Shown here in pieces: positions 47,455 through 59,379 of a DNA stretch of 64,000 nucleotides. The stretch covers positions 98,751,845-98,815,844 of the forward strand of contig NC_079213.1 of NCBI RefSeq assembly GCF_029633865.1, in the 5' to 3' direction. The position numbers and the translations under genes are program-made. The notes below the pieces were generated by a model. That model worked only from the letters and a program-made list of their open reading frames with translations. It had not been told where the DNA came from and made no database searches. Position 1 is the stretch's first letter. Every line of letters starts with the position of its first letter. The stretch is from Lampris incognitus. Taxonomy: Eukaryota > Chordata > Actinopteri > Lampriformes > Lampridae.

Positions 47455-47471
47455 ACTACTGGGATGAGATA

Positions 47472-47516
47472 GGCTCTCATCCCAAGTAAACCTCATGTTT
47501 ACTTGGGATGAGAGCC
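47472..47516. repeat. Hairpin 2: perfect 20 bp stem, 5 base loop
   Basis: GGCTCTCATCCCAAGTAAAC at 47472-47491, loop CTCAT, and the exact inverse at 47497-47516. It is 17 bp downstream of hairpin 1 and shares the CTGGGATGAG-type phrase with the linker between them. Confidence 0.93.
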
Positions 47517-48604
47517 CATTAATACTGTTGAAGGGACTGCTGGGCTGCATGTAAACATGGTTAATAAACAAGGCAACCGAGTCTGTCCAGGGACAAACAA
47601 ACTGTTAGAACAAGGACGACAAGGACAAGCAATAGTCACTTACACGACAGGTCACTGAGCAGCAAGTGCACCTGTGAAGCTGAATGTGGCATTGTGCAAC
47701 CCTTAACATTGGATGTGAACGTTTTTAAGTGCTTTGGCACATACATCGGTGCACGGGGTGAGAAATCACAAGTTGTGGATCCCTCGTGTTGTATTCGCTG
47801 AAGCACAGTGCAGTCGACACTAAATAATAGAAGAGCATTTGTTAAAGCAAGAGTCGAACGAGGCAGTTTTTTCCCCCCACATGCAAAATCTGCTTGAAAC
47901 ATTTAAGGTGCGATGTAAGGATTTAGAGCTGAAGCAGACGAGCATTAAGATCAACCGCCAGGTAACATACAAAGTGAGGTGCTGCAATATTTATATATCA
48001 TACATCGAAAAAAAATTGTTGCTGGATTAAAATCGTGCAGTTTGAAGTTGTTCCTTTCTGTAGCTCCGTTGGCACGCCACAGTGTCTGTCGTATAGTGCC
48101 AACAGCACACAGAACAACCCTAACCTTCATTAAATGTCCATAAGGCACACAGGCCTCCAATACGCCGATATCCTGAAACTGCCTGACAATGCTGCCACTC
48201 CTGCCGATAAATGTTGTCAGTTACTTATTTACAAAATAGAAGTTTCTCCGTAACATATTAATTTCTTTGCATAAAATCACATTTCTGTCTGTGCCTCTTC
48301 TAAATGTCAAAGAAAGAATCGTATTTAATTTGATAGAAAACATGTAAACATAGTTGAAAAGTAATGAATATTTTGAAAATAAAACTTCCTACCCTACCAA
48401 TAAGGCTTAAAATGTCTTCAGTGAGAAAGTCTTGTTTGAAGTACACCCGTTTTCACAAATTGTCTCAAACAAGGAAAAAAAAAAAGCAACTCATATGGGT
48501 GGAAATGTAGACCAGAGATAAACTATACTGCTTTTTTTTTTATGTGTGTGCACGCCATACAATTGGCCAGCTATCCATCTCCATCTAGAGGTTGTTCATG
48601 GGTA

Positions 48605-51600
48605 TCACCAGTGACTGTTGTCAGGGTAGCTGGGCACAGCGGTGGGGTACTGGGGCAAACTTGGGCCTTGGGCTGTTTGAGTGACTGCATTGAACCCTGC
48701 TTCCCTTACGGGTGCACTCTTCCACGCTCCAGTGCTCCACTCCTCCTGGGCGCGCTCGAAACTCCCGCCGCCACCACGGTACAGTCTGTGGACCTGGGGG
48801 GTGCAGAGAAAAGCCAGAGGGGTGCAAATGTCTCTGCGTGTTTCGTCTGTGCGTGATTTTACATGTGCTCATGCTGGCAGGGAAACGATTTGAGGGTGAG
48901 AAGGAGTGTTTGGGTGGGTGCGTGCCTCTTTGCACGTGTTGAACTCACCCTGAGGAGAACCAGTCCCATTAGCATGGTCACCAGAGTGAAGAGCACAGCC
49001 GTGATAAGCATCACTATAGCGGAGCCCACGTTGTAACTGAAAAACATCACTGTCGCAATCCAGCCACTTTTGCGTGTTGGTGAAGAGTGAAGTGAGGTAG
49101 CAGGGGGTTAGTACAAGACATGGCATTGGCAAATAGGATTAAATAAAAAAAAAAACAGTCGTTTTATGAAGGCATGAGGCAGTTTTGTGAAATCAATGCA
49201 AAGACAGAATGCTTTGACACAGCATATGATGGCGTATTATCAAACACGGTGCAACGTATGTGCTCAATAAGAAGGCTGACGAGGTTAAGAACTGATCCAA
49301 TGACCAAAATTAAACCAACTGCACAACATGAATTAAGGCTGTATAAATAGTGTGCATACACAAATGTAAACATATTAGTAAGCATGTGCATCAATTTATC
49401 GAAAGTGTATGCGGGGATAGCGGTTCCTTTATGGTTGACCTGCTGTAACAGACTATATCTCCTGAGCGGAAAACACTAAAGTAAGCAGGACCTCATGGTA
49501 ACTACCGCTTTCAGCACCATTCAGACCTACAGTTTACAACAATGACACAACAACAAGGGTTCTGCACCTTCACTGAGGTTTACATTGTCACATACATTTT
49601 CACCAGATGTAATGGAGCAAAAAAAAAAAAAAAAGACCCCAAATTGATGTTTTCTATTAAATATACAAGAAACTGAATTTATTTGTTTTTGAATTTTCCC
49701 CCCCTTTTCCTCCCCAATTGTACTTGGCCAATTACCCTATTTTCCAAGCCGTCCCGGTCTCTGCTCCACCCCCCTCCGCCGGAGGGCTGCAGACTACCAC
49801 ATGCCTCCTCTGATACATGTGCAGTCGCCAGCCGCTTCTTTTCCCCTGACAGTGAGGAGTTTCACCAGGGGGACATAGCTAGTGGGAGTTTCACACTATT
49901 CCCCCCCAGTTCCCCCTCCACCCTGAACAGGTGCCCCAACTGACCACAGGAGGTGCTAGTGCAGCAACCAGGACACATACCCACATCCGGCTTTCCACCC
50001 GCAGACATGGCCAATTGTGTCTATAGGGACGCCTGACCAAGCCGGATGTAACACGGGGATTCGAACCGGGATCCCCGTGTTGGTAAGCAACGGAATAGAC
50101 CACCACACCACCTGGACACCCTCATTTCCAGGTTTTAACCATAACCCCAGTAAATTGTTGCTAGTTGGCTATGTTTTGAGCCTTCAATTTCTTTTAAGAA
50201 GTGAAATGCACGTTTGTTAGGATTTAAGTTTCGCTTGGGCCTTTTAAACTTTCACGTCCACTTTTTGTTCGAGGAACTCAAATCTCTGTGGTAGGCGTGC
50301 AACTTATTTTTTGGGTCACTGATTTTCCTGTTGCAGGGTGAACTGTCACCAAACCTTGGGGTATTGTTTTTTTTTTTTTATTAGTGGTAAAGGACATCCG
50401 GGTAGCATAGCGGTCTATTCCGTTGCCTACCTACACAGGGATCGCCGGTTCGAATCCCTGTGTTACCTTCGGCTTGGTCAGGCATCCCTACAGAAACAAT
50501 TGGCTGTGTCTACGGGTGGGAAGCCGGATGTGGGTATGTGTCCTGGTCGTTGCACTAGTGCCTCCTCTGGTCGGTCGGGGTGCCTGTTCAGGGGGGAGGG
50601 GAACTGGGGGGAAAAGCGTGATCCTCCTCTGGTAAAACTCCTCACTGTCAGGTGAAAAGAAGCGGCTGGCGACTCCATATGTATCGGAGGAAGCATGTGG
50701 TAGTCTGCAGCCCTCCCCAGATCGGCAGAGGGGGTGGAGCAGCGACCGGGACGGCTCAGAGAGCGGGGTGGTTGGCCAAGACAATTGGGGAGAAAGAAAA
50801 AAAAAAAGGATTGGGGGGGGGGGGGGGTCCAAAATAAATAAATAAATTAGTGGTCAAATGTGTCTGTGAATCTCAGTTTTCATCCTACCACTGTCATCTT
50901 CAGTACATTCATCATTTAAGACCCTGAGCCTGTTCTGGTGATGTAATAACAGTCCCACCACTAAGATTTCTTAAAGATGAAGATGTGTGCTTATGGTCAC
51001 CGTCTTATCTTTTCTTGCCCACACTGTAACCTTCCCATAACTTTAACAGATGTTTATTACTGGTATCATTGTCATTCAATATTCACACAGGACATATCTC
51101 TCCATGCTGTCTGTTCATGCTGCTGATCAAGGGCTTACACCAGAAAGTGCAGCCTCTGTACTTTTCTTGATCAAGTCCACTGCTGATTACAGCACAAGAT
51201 ATTTGCACGACCAAAAGAGATTTTTTTTTTTTATGTCTTATTTTGACAATGTTTTCTAGGACTGTTCTTTACGCCTCACCTTTTTCCTTTTTTTTTGGAT
51301 TATTTCCCCCCTTTTCTCCCCAACTGTATTCGGCCAATTACCCCACTCTTCCGAGCCATTCCGGTCGCTGCTCCACCCCCCTCTGCCAATCCGGGGAGGG
51401 CTGCAGACTACCACATGCCTCCTCTGATACATGTGGAGTCGCCAGCCGCTTCTTTCCACCTGACAGTGAGGAGTTTTGCTAGGGGGACATAGCACGTTGG
51501 AGGATCACACTACCCCCCCCCCCCCGAACAGGCGCCCCCAACTGACCAGAGGAGGTGCTAGTGCAGCGATCAGGACACATACCCACATCTGGCTTCCCAC

Positions 51601-54600
51601 TCGCAGACACGGCCAATTGTGTCTGTAGGGACGTCCGACCAAGCTGGAGGTAACACGAGGATTCGAACCGGCGACCCCCATGTTGGTAGGTAACAGAATA
51701 GACTGCACACACTACCCGGATGCCCCCATGTTGTCACCTTTTAAGATGGTAATTTTCCTTAGCCTCATCTTCAAAATGGCACTCTTTTCTGGAGACACTT
51801 CTCTAGCCTTCATGTTTATGACGACTGACTCAAGACTTCACAAGCAGTTTCTAAAACCTCATCCACGTGTGGACCATCAAATCTTTTTTATGTGAGCCCA
51901 ACATAGCAGACAGAAAAACCTGGGCACTTAGAAAAACAGTTAAAGCCATTTCTGCCAATACTTACAATCATCTAAAATTGCGGTAGGGGGCAAAAAAAAA
52001 CAAAAAACGTTATTGTTCTGTAATGTTCAAAAACGTACACATACAAATTACCAAAAGTAAAAGGAGGTATTCACGACTTGTCTCTGAGCGCAATTATTCC
52101 TCCATATAATCATATATGATGTTTGTTTACTTTTAGTCTTTAACCATATATGACTTTAGTCTATATTGCTTAGATAGATGCCTGAAGTTCATATGTAACA
52201 GAACAAAGGTAGTGTTACGAAGTGTCGTCACATGAACAAATAAAGGTCTGTTGTTAACTGTTAGCTGATGGCAGACGAATGTATGAGAAACTCACCGAGC
52301 GTAGTGAAGTCTTTATGCATGCTCAATAATCCAGGCAAGAAAATCACAGAAAGTTGAATCGGTTCATCTTGACACAACATTTACTGAGAGAAATGTTTCC
52401 TAACAGACCTAAGAGCGTCCGGGTGGCATGGTGGTCTATTGTGTTGCCTACCAACATGGGGATCGGTGGTTCGAATCCCCATGTTACCTCCAGCTTAGTC
52501 GGACGTCCCTATAGACAAAATTGGGACTGGGGGGAATAGCGTGATTCTTCCACGTGCTACGTCCCCCTGGCCAAACTCCTCACTGTCAGGTGAAAAGAAG
52601 TGGCTGACGACTCCACATGTATCGCAGGAGGCATGTGGTAGTCTGCAGCTCTCCCTGGATCGGCAGAGGGGGTGGAGCAGCGACCGGGTCGGCTTGGAAG
52701 AGTGGGGTAATTGGCCAAGTACACTTGAGGAGAAAAAGAGGGGAAAAAAACCACAAAAAAAACAGGCCTAAGAGTACATCTGTCACTCTTACAATGCTGT
52801 GATCGCAACCATTCCCAATCCTCTGTGAATCATACACATGACCATTGTAACTCTAGATAATGCTCACGGCAATTTGCATATGAAACTGATCGCTGGTTTC
52901 AGTCGTTATGCCACTGTATTGTTTATAATGGTGAGGATGCCTGCAGTCAGTTTAGACTGAAGAGGTCACTTAGATGAGTGATGAAACGTATCTGTCAACA
53001 AACATTTTGTCCAGATGAAGTGATTCAACTTTCTGTGATGTAGCGAAGACTGTGCTCGGTAATTGGAGACACGGCCCTAGTGAATTATGAGTTGAAAAAT
53101 AAGGAGGAAAACTGCCCTATGAACTGCCTGAACGATTCGCTCATGTGAGCAGAAACTCTGTTATCAATTAGGGAGCTGGGTACCGGGTGGCATACCACAT
53201 AACTCAGGCTTGTTTACAATAAGCATGACTCAGCTGTTGTGCTGCGTAGCATGAGCGAGGTGTAAAGGGGGAGAGCTGTCAGGGGAGGGCACGCACTCGT
53301 AAGGTTGACTTCGTGTGTGTCATGCTTAAGTATTATTAAAGTGTAACAAAACTATCACTGTAATTTCCATCAGCAGCCTAACTGAACGACAGAGCCTTCA
53401 GACTTGAAACCGCTTGTTCACCAGCTCAAAAACTGCAGCAGCAAACAACAGATTTGAATATGCAGGAAGAACGTGGATGTTGTACGACAAGCCAACCCTT
53501 CAAATGTCTTCACCAACCATTATGGAATTAATGATTAATGAAAGGCCCTAATCTTGGTTACAAAGGTCGTTAGCCATACTTTTAGGCCCTGGCTGGTGCC
53601 CTCTCCTTTCTGAAAGAGGCAATGGTTGTTCTTCTAGGCTGCTCCTGAAGTTTCTTTTATGACCCAATATAAGCCCTGGCCACAACTCTGCAATGAACAT
53701 AATAATTGATCTAGTCCCAAATTCACAGCTGAATGTAGGTTACAGGAAGCCTCTACTCACCTAGTACCCCAACCAGATATGCCTATGGTCTGGATGAGAG
53801 CAAAGATACATTGAAGGAAGAAGATGAAAAAGAAGGTCATGAAGTTGAAAGAACTGTCAGCCCTGTAAACAAAAACCAAAGTCACGTAAGCTTATAACAG
53901 TGTAGAGGAATTTAAATTAGATCTGCAACACTGACAAATGACCATGATGTAGTCAAGTGATGAAGTCAGAGACCAGCTACCAATTAGTGAAAAATAAAAC
54001 GGGTACAAGCCAAGGTTGTGATTCCAGGAGTCCCTGAATGCAAAACCACCTTGGGCATCTGGGGGAGCATTTTGCATTTCAAATTAAATTTTCACTCCTG
54101 GAATCCATTTTATTATTTGGTATTTTATTAGCGTTCCACTGTTTGCATGTTGCATTTAAAAGCACTAACAGCTGGCATCCGGGTAGCGAAGCAGTCTATT
54201 CTGTTGCCTACCAACACGGGGATTGGTGGTTCAAATCCTTGTGTTACCTCTGGCTTGGTCGGGCATCCCTACAGACACAATTGACCATGTCTGTGGGTGG
54301 GAAGCCGGATGTCGGTATGTGTCCTGGTCGCTGCACTAGCGCCTCCTCTGGTCAGTCAGGGCACCTGTTCGGGGGGGAGGGGGAACTGGGGGGGAATAGC
54401 GTGATCCTCCCACGTGCTACGTCCCCCCTGGCGAAACTCCTCACTGTCAGGTGAAAAGAAGCAGCTGGTGACTCCACATGTATCGGAGGAGGCATGTGGT
54501 AGTCTGCAGCCCTCCCCGGATTGGCAGAGGGGGTGGAGCAGCGACCGGGACGGCTCGGAAGACTGGGGTAATTGGCCAAGTACAATTGGGGATAAAAAAA

Positions 54601-55183
54601 AAAGGAGGGGGGGATAAAAAAAAAGCACTAACACTAAATTCAGACCAGAGGGGTCCACTAATTCATATACATTTCAAATAACAACAAAAACATGGCAGAG
54701 GGAGAGGTGGCTAAATGTGCTTTAAATTCAAAACACTGGTGTGAGGTAATTTGATTATAAAATTGGAGTTGCTTCATGATAATGAAAATAATTGATCTAA
54801 CAGTGAATATTTTGTCTCTCAACAGCGGCAACTAAGTAGCTATCTGACAACCAGCTGTACTCTACAACCGTGAACCTTAAATATCTGATTTTGAATGTAC
54901 TGGAACGAGAATGGGCCATGAAATTCTTCGGATTGAGTCTCACCTGAAAGCCTTGTACAGAGGTCTGAACCAGCAGGTGTAGCTGCAGGGGCTGAAGAGC
55001 ACGAGCCAAAGCAGGGAGATGCCAAAGTTGGTGGCGCTGCCACCACCAGCCCACCAGGCAAGGCATGAGATTACATTCATACACAGTGTGCCAGAGTACA
55101 CTGCAGAAGAAAGAGGGGGAAGGGGATGGAAGAGTGATTAAAAAGTGAAAGGAAGAAATAAGGAATGACGGCTGAACCTTTGC

Positions 55184-55264
<81 letters not shown>

Positions 55265-57335
55265 CAGAGAGAGCGACCGACAGAGATAAAATGTGGACTG
55301 ACAAATCACAAAAAGGTACTCACTCATCCAAAGGATGTAGACTTTCCGCACCAACTGTTGGTGGGGTGCAGGAATTTCCTCTTCAATGTTCTGGTAAAAG
55401 CAGGGCTTGATTTTCAGGAAACTAGGTAGGGGAGGGAAGTTATTTGTCCGGTCTGAAAACAGGAAACAAACTATCAGGTTGAATCTGTTTGCAAGTAGCT
55501 GAAAAAAAATCGAAATGAATAGAAATAAAAGTGAATCATAGCATTTTTTTTATCTGAATTTTTTGTTTTTTATTCAATTTCAACAAAGTGCTTACAAAGC
55601 ATTTTACACAAGTAAAATAATATGAAAAGCAAAATATGAGCCAGTTTGTATAAGTGTTTTAGGCTGTATAAAAAGTGATATTGTGGTGATACACATTTGA
55701 GGGTAGATTCACCAGGGGCTGCTGCTCCTTTGAGGCAGACATTTCAGAGTGCTGATGTAGGCACTGCTTGGGGTTTCCAGGGAGCCATGTTTGCAGCAGC
55801 CTAGTGGTTAGCTGGTTGCCACGAGGGATTGTGCTGTATAGGTGTTGTTATGTGTGGCGAGTAAACGGAATTAACTCGACCTCTCCGTCTCCTCATTCCT
55901 GCACTCTCACAATATACAATTTATTTGAGGACACCGATTGTAATTGCTGAGGGTGCTATCCTAAGAAGTCCTGATGGCAAAAACCTGCTGACTATTACTC
56001 TGACTTTGGAATTACCAAAACAGCCCTACCCAAAGATCTTAGCCCGTTCTTTGTTTATAGACTGTTGGCAACGGGAATAGATACACTGCCTTTCCAAAGG
56101 AAAGCAGGTTAAGCATCTGTGTCAGCGAGCATTTAAAACTGAATCCCCAAAAGCGCCAAGATCACTGTGCAATAGCTGACCTCTGCACCAAAGGGGTAGA
56201 GCCCAAACACGGAGACTATTTAGTACCCATCACCAATGACAAACATACACCTAAATGAAAAACAAGTACACACAGTGTCATTGGTACGAAGCACCACTCT
56301 CGGATAGCCCCTTTGGTGCTGTGCATGTGGTCATCTACCACTTGTGTCGAATCTTCCACCTGCTAAGCATGATGATGTGTGAGTATGTGAATGAGTTACA
56401 AGCCTGGTCCATGAGGTGCTTCATTTATCCAACAAAAAAGGGGAAAAATAAATAAATAAAAATAAAACAAAACGAAACAGTGCAGTAATTAACTTTACCT
56501 GGTCTTAAAACTAATCAGTAAAATCCTTTAAAAAAAAGAACAAAATATTGTCTAAAAGCCAAAAATAATTTCTTTCAGCAAATTGAAGGCTTTAGGGTTA
56601 TCATATTTATTGTGATGTGAAATGTGGTGACTAAACATCATCAAATAGTAGATAATTGATTGCACCTTTCTCCTAACGAATATTTACTCATGGAAAACTG
56701 TCTATTGGACTGATGATACTTTGCAGCTCATTTTCTATACAACACATTTCTGAATAGACAAACTGACTTTGCATTAAAATCATTGTATGGATTTGTATCA
56801 TGACAGTTTTTTTGTGCAAGGTGACTGACCTGACTGGTGTCAGGTATACTCTTCTCGTGATCCTTGTATGATGTTTAACTCGAGCAATGCGCCTAAGCCA
56901 ACCTTTTGATTTTCAATAACAACCACATGCACAATACCAAAGTGTCTTTTCTACCAATGTAAAGACAAAACATGGAGTGGTATGGTCTTACAGTGCCAGT
57001 TAAAAACCTTGCTGCAAAACGCTGATTCATATGGGCTGTACTTGTGATGCTGTGACTTTGGACATGAGTGGCTATGAGTGGATACTGGTCAAATTAAGAA
57101 CAAACAACTTTCTACAAATCACTACATAGTATACATGAAGTGTACATTTAACCTGGAGAGAAGATGTGAGTGCAAAAGACAATATGAAATGCATTTTTAG
57201 AAAGTTTGTGATGAGCCTTTCTTCAACCAATAAGTAAACAAAATTTTCAATGACTGAATAACAGATAGTCCACAGCAAATTGTGTGTCAATGCCAAATTT
57301 GAAAAAAAAAATTAATGAAGTTGCAAACCTGTCAT
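48605..57335 (-). CDS. scamp4: scamp4 (secretory carrier membrane protein 4), complete
   Basis: SCAMPs are four-pass membrane proteins of Golgi-to-surface and endocytic vesicles. Seven exons carry coding sequence: 57329-57335 (ATGACAG; exon begins 57355), 55324-55452, 54944-55100, 53761-53862, 48949-49066 and 48605-48793 (stop TGA), with all phases consistent; that is six coding pieces, 233 aa (human SCAMP4 229). The start [20 protein letters not shown] parallels human MSEKENNFPPLP. The cytosolic loop [19 protein letters not shown] is the SCAMP signature. Four hydrophobic spans follow the family plan. No NPF repeats are present, as in SCAMP4/5. [12 protein letters not shown] and the end [18 protein letters not shown] match SCAMP4 (SLPEYPTVPSYPGSGQW) rather than SCAMP5. 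The acceptor before 49066 is preceded by a poor pyrimidine tract. Confidence 0.95.
49690..50121 (-). mobile_element. SINE family B
   Basis: Minus-strand copy with head at 50040-50121 (GTGTTGGTAAGCAACGGAAT inverse sense) and tail at 49690-49735. The core is slightly shortened near 49778. No convincing target duplication was found. It is in a scamp4 intron. Confidence 0.85.
50389..50845 (+). mobile_element. SINE family B, 9 bp target duplication
   Basis: Complete + strand copy with an expanded G run in its tail (50814-50827) followed by AATAAATAAATA. ATTAGTGGT is at 50380-50388 and 50846-50854. It is in a scamp4 intron. Confidence 0.9.
51285..51733 (-). mobile_element. SINE family B
   Basis: Minus-strand copy with head near 51650-51726. 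TCACCTTTT at about 51276-51284 and 51734-51742 may be its target duplication. It is in a scamp4 intron. Confidence 0.85.
52313..53039. mobile_element. Foldback/MITE-like element, copy 2, interrupted by a SINE
   Basis: The left part ATGCATGCTCAATAATCC, AGAAAGTTGAATCGGTTC and TGAGAGAAATGTTTCC is mirrored at the right end (GTCACTTAGATGAGTGATG, GTCCAGATGAAGTGATTC, AACTTTCTGTG). GTAGTGAAGTCT and GTAGCGAAGACT flank it, a possible old target duplication. It matches copy 1 at 15939-16289. A family B SINE is inserted at 52416-52766. Confidence 0.75.
52416..52766 (+). mobile_element. SINE family B with internal deletion, exact 8 bp duplication
   Basis: The head (CGTCCGGGTGGCATGGTGG, GGTTCGAATCCCC) is intact, but the segment from the tRNA-unrelated GGGAAGCCGGATG stretch to the GGGGGAGGGGGA stretch is missing. 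CCTAAGAG lies at 52408-52415 and 52767-52774. The insertion is inside the foldback element and so is younger than it. Confidence 0.92.
54171..54620 (+). mobile_element. SINE family B, exact 13 bp target duplication
   Basis: Complete + strand copy, one of the least diverged. AAAAGCACTAACA is at 54158-54170 and 54621-54633. It is in a scamp4 intron. Confidence 0.94.
55185..55261. repeat. (GA)n microsatellite
   Basis: About 38 GA units, 85 bp from a scamp4 exon. On the scamp4 transcript strand it is a (CT)n tract upstream of the exon 55100-54944 acceptor. Confidence 0.97.
55453..57328 (-). other. scamp4 intron without recognised repeats
   Basis: AT-rich intron sequence. Open frames are short and no repeat family was recognised. 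Confidence 0.5.
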
Positions 57336-57479
57336 TTTGAGTTCTTAATTGGTTCCTGAAAAATAACAAAAAACAAAGCCTTAGTGTGAAACAGTCAAAA
57401 TTTTCCATATTTACAACACTTTTACAACATCAACATTAACAATATGTTTCCATTGAATTTTCCATGACTGCTGGAAAAC

Positions 57480-57842
57480 TCATCTCATGTTATCCCTCTG
57501 AAGAATAGACCTGGACACCACTTTTTTGAGAACGCCCTCTGGCAAGAGGCGGAGGTCCATCAGGACCAAAACCTCATGCCACAAGAACAGTTTCTTCCCT
57601 GTTGCAGTTGGACAAATCAACAGCCCCCCCATCAACAGGGCCTCCAAGGACAGACTTACTTTTTGCTGTTTTTTATTTTTTTCTAGATCTGTTTTATGAA
57701 TACGGTTGTGCGTGTGTATTTTTTCCACATGCTTATTTTTTTAAATTTTAGTTTATTCTCTGTACCAACAACGCCAAGTTAAATTCCTAGTGTATGTAAT
57801 ACACATGGCAATAAAAAAAGAATCGCCGATTCTGATTCTTTA
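57480..57842 (+). mobile_element. LINE 3' end fragment (L2/Rex1-like)
   Basis: One frame reads LRTPSGKRRRSIRTKTSCHK then NSFFPVAVGQINSP, the C-terminus of an L2-type reverse transcriptase ORF (compare LPSGLRLRKPCIRTKRNRAS at 21330 in the longer LINE). It is followed by a 3' UTR with AATAAAAAAAG and a short (GATTCT)n tail. Only about 360 bp remain. It is antisense in the scamp4 intron between the 5' UTR exon and the ATG exon. Confidence 0.75.
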
Positions 57843-58371
57843 GTTTGTTTGACACGCCAATGGATTTGGCACACGGACAGCTTTGGAGACATTATTGCAA
57901 ACACGCACTTGTTACTGAGTGTTTCAAGACTTACTTCATATTTACATTATCACTGAAGTATGAGGAATTGTAGTCTTAGTATTTAAAAAAAAAAAACTTC
58001 CCACTACTGTGGGATTTTTCTGAGATTCGGGTCTTGTTTGGTCATACTAAGAATATCATTAAAAGAGTTGTTATACAAACGTGAAATTCAAAATATTTCT
58101 TCATTTAAACGATCTAATGTTATTTAATGTTTAACTACTTTAGCACGAGTTTCTGCTGTGGTTAGCGTTAACTGTCGTTATAACAGTGGCTAAGGCTAGT
58201 CAGATAGCACCGTAGTGATGGGAAGCTAGCCTCTTTATTTGCTTAAATTGACCAACATGACACCAATTAACAGGTAGCGGAAACTTATTTAAGCTAATTC
58301 GTCTTCGCTTCAATAAAAAACACTGTTAGAAACCTGATAGAAAACGCTATTAGACAATATATTGGTCTTAC

Positions 58372-58590
58372 CTTGTCAGCAGAAACAAGGGTTAGTGAAT
58401 CATTGAGGATGCGCTTTCCGGAGCCTGGCGTACAGTGGAAGATAGTTGCGCTGCATAGTAGAACTTGTAGTTCCGAGCCGGTTCCAGCCTCATGATTATC
58501 ACACGTTCGGCTGACAAGAAAACTACAAGTCCCTTGATTCGCGGGAATCGTGACAAACCCGTGACAACACGAGAGCGGACTCGGGGGCAA
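58372..58590 (-). other. scamp4 5' UTR exon (inferred)
   Basis: A good donor (GACAAG then GTAAGACC) on the minus strand ends an exon at 58372. Upstream to about 58590 the sequence is CpG-richer. The ATG exon (57329-57355) is only 27 nt with a proper acceptor, so a separate first exon is required. The start is not determined. Confidence 0.55.
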
Positions 58591-59093
58591 TTGTCAGTAT
58601 GCAGTGTTTTTGCTATTTTCCTTGTTCCTCTCTGATACCACCAAGGCATCCTTCGAGAGTTGTTATGACCGGTTGGAATTTTTTTTTTCCTTTTCAAAAA
58701 TTAAAAGTCGTGAGAAAAACTTTTCAGGTAGAAATTCCATGATTTTTTAAGCAACAATTGGGTACGCTGCTGGAATTTAGTGGTTGTGTAAGGTATGCTA
58801 AACGAAAAAAAAAATCAGGGTGGTATATTTTAATGCATTGTTTGATTCTATCCAATGTAGAGGGCCCACCACCACTTAAAAGCTGTTTATCAGACTAATG
58901 AGAGACAAACACAGTGACCTAATATGAAACCCGAAACATCATGCAGGAGGCGGGGCCCGCGATGAAAAATTTACATTGCATGATTTTAAAACTCAGCTGG
59001 GTCGGAAATTTGTTGCACGGTGTGTGTGCGGAGCGTCACCGTGGGCGAAATTCACCGGTTTTCCTTGCGGCGGTTCAGATACTATAGAACGCC
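58591..59093. other. Spacer between divergent scamp4 and chaf1a
   Basis: No gene or repeat seen. The two genes are head-to-head, so part of this stretch may be shared promoter. Confidence 0.4.
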
Positions 59094-59205
59094 TTTGACT
59101 ATCCGTCCAAACCGCTTATCTCGGGGTCGCGGGGATGCCGGGGCCTATCCCAGCAGTCATTGGGCGGCAGGCGGGGAGATACCCTGGACAGGCCGCCAGA
59201 CCATC
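59094..59205 (-). mobile_element. SINE family A 3' fragment
   Basis: CCGTCCAAACCGCTTATC, GGGGTCGCGGGGATGCC and CCTGGACAGGCCGCCAGACC match the 3' half on the minus strand. It lies in the head-to-head promoter interval. Confidence 0.85.
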
Positions 59206-59379
59206 GCCTTGACTAATACGGAACAAATTCGCTTTGAACGATTGTACACATTAGGGTGATTTAAACTCGCCGCGCAAACGGGCAACTCCGCCCTGCAAAA
59301 CAAACGTATCCTAGTTTTTAACCTCTTCCTTTGGATTGGCCAATCAGCGACGCTTATTGTTGCACCTGACACACTCCCG

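Larger units (their letters stand above)
46593..48604. other. Intergenic spacer and scamp4 3' UTR
   Basis: The convergent 3' ends of sema4 and scamp4 face each other here. Contents are a poly-C run at 47074-47090, two strong hairpins at 47397-47516 (listed apart), and AT-rich sequence in which a minus-strand ATTAAA (near 48328) could end scamp4. No other gene is seen. Confidence 0.45.

Noticed and set aside
48605-57335. Assignment as scamp5
   Set aside because: The loop RADSSFNFM and the C-terminus [18 protein letters not shown] match SCAMP4; SCAMP5 ends in a quite different Gln/Asn-rich tail.
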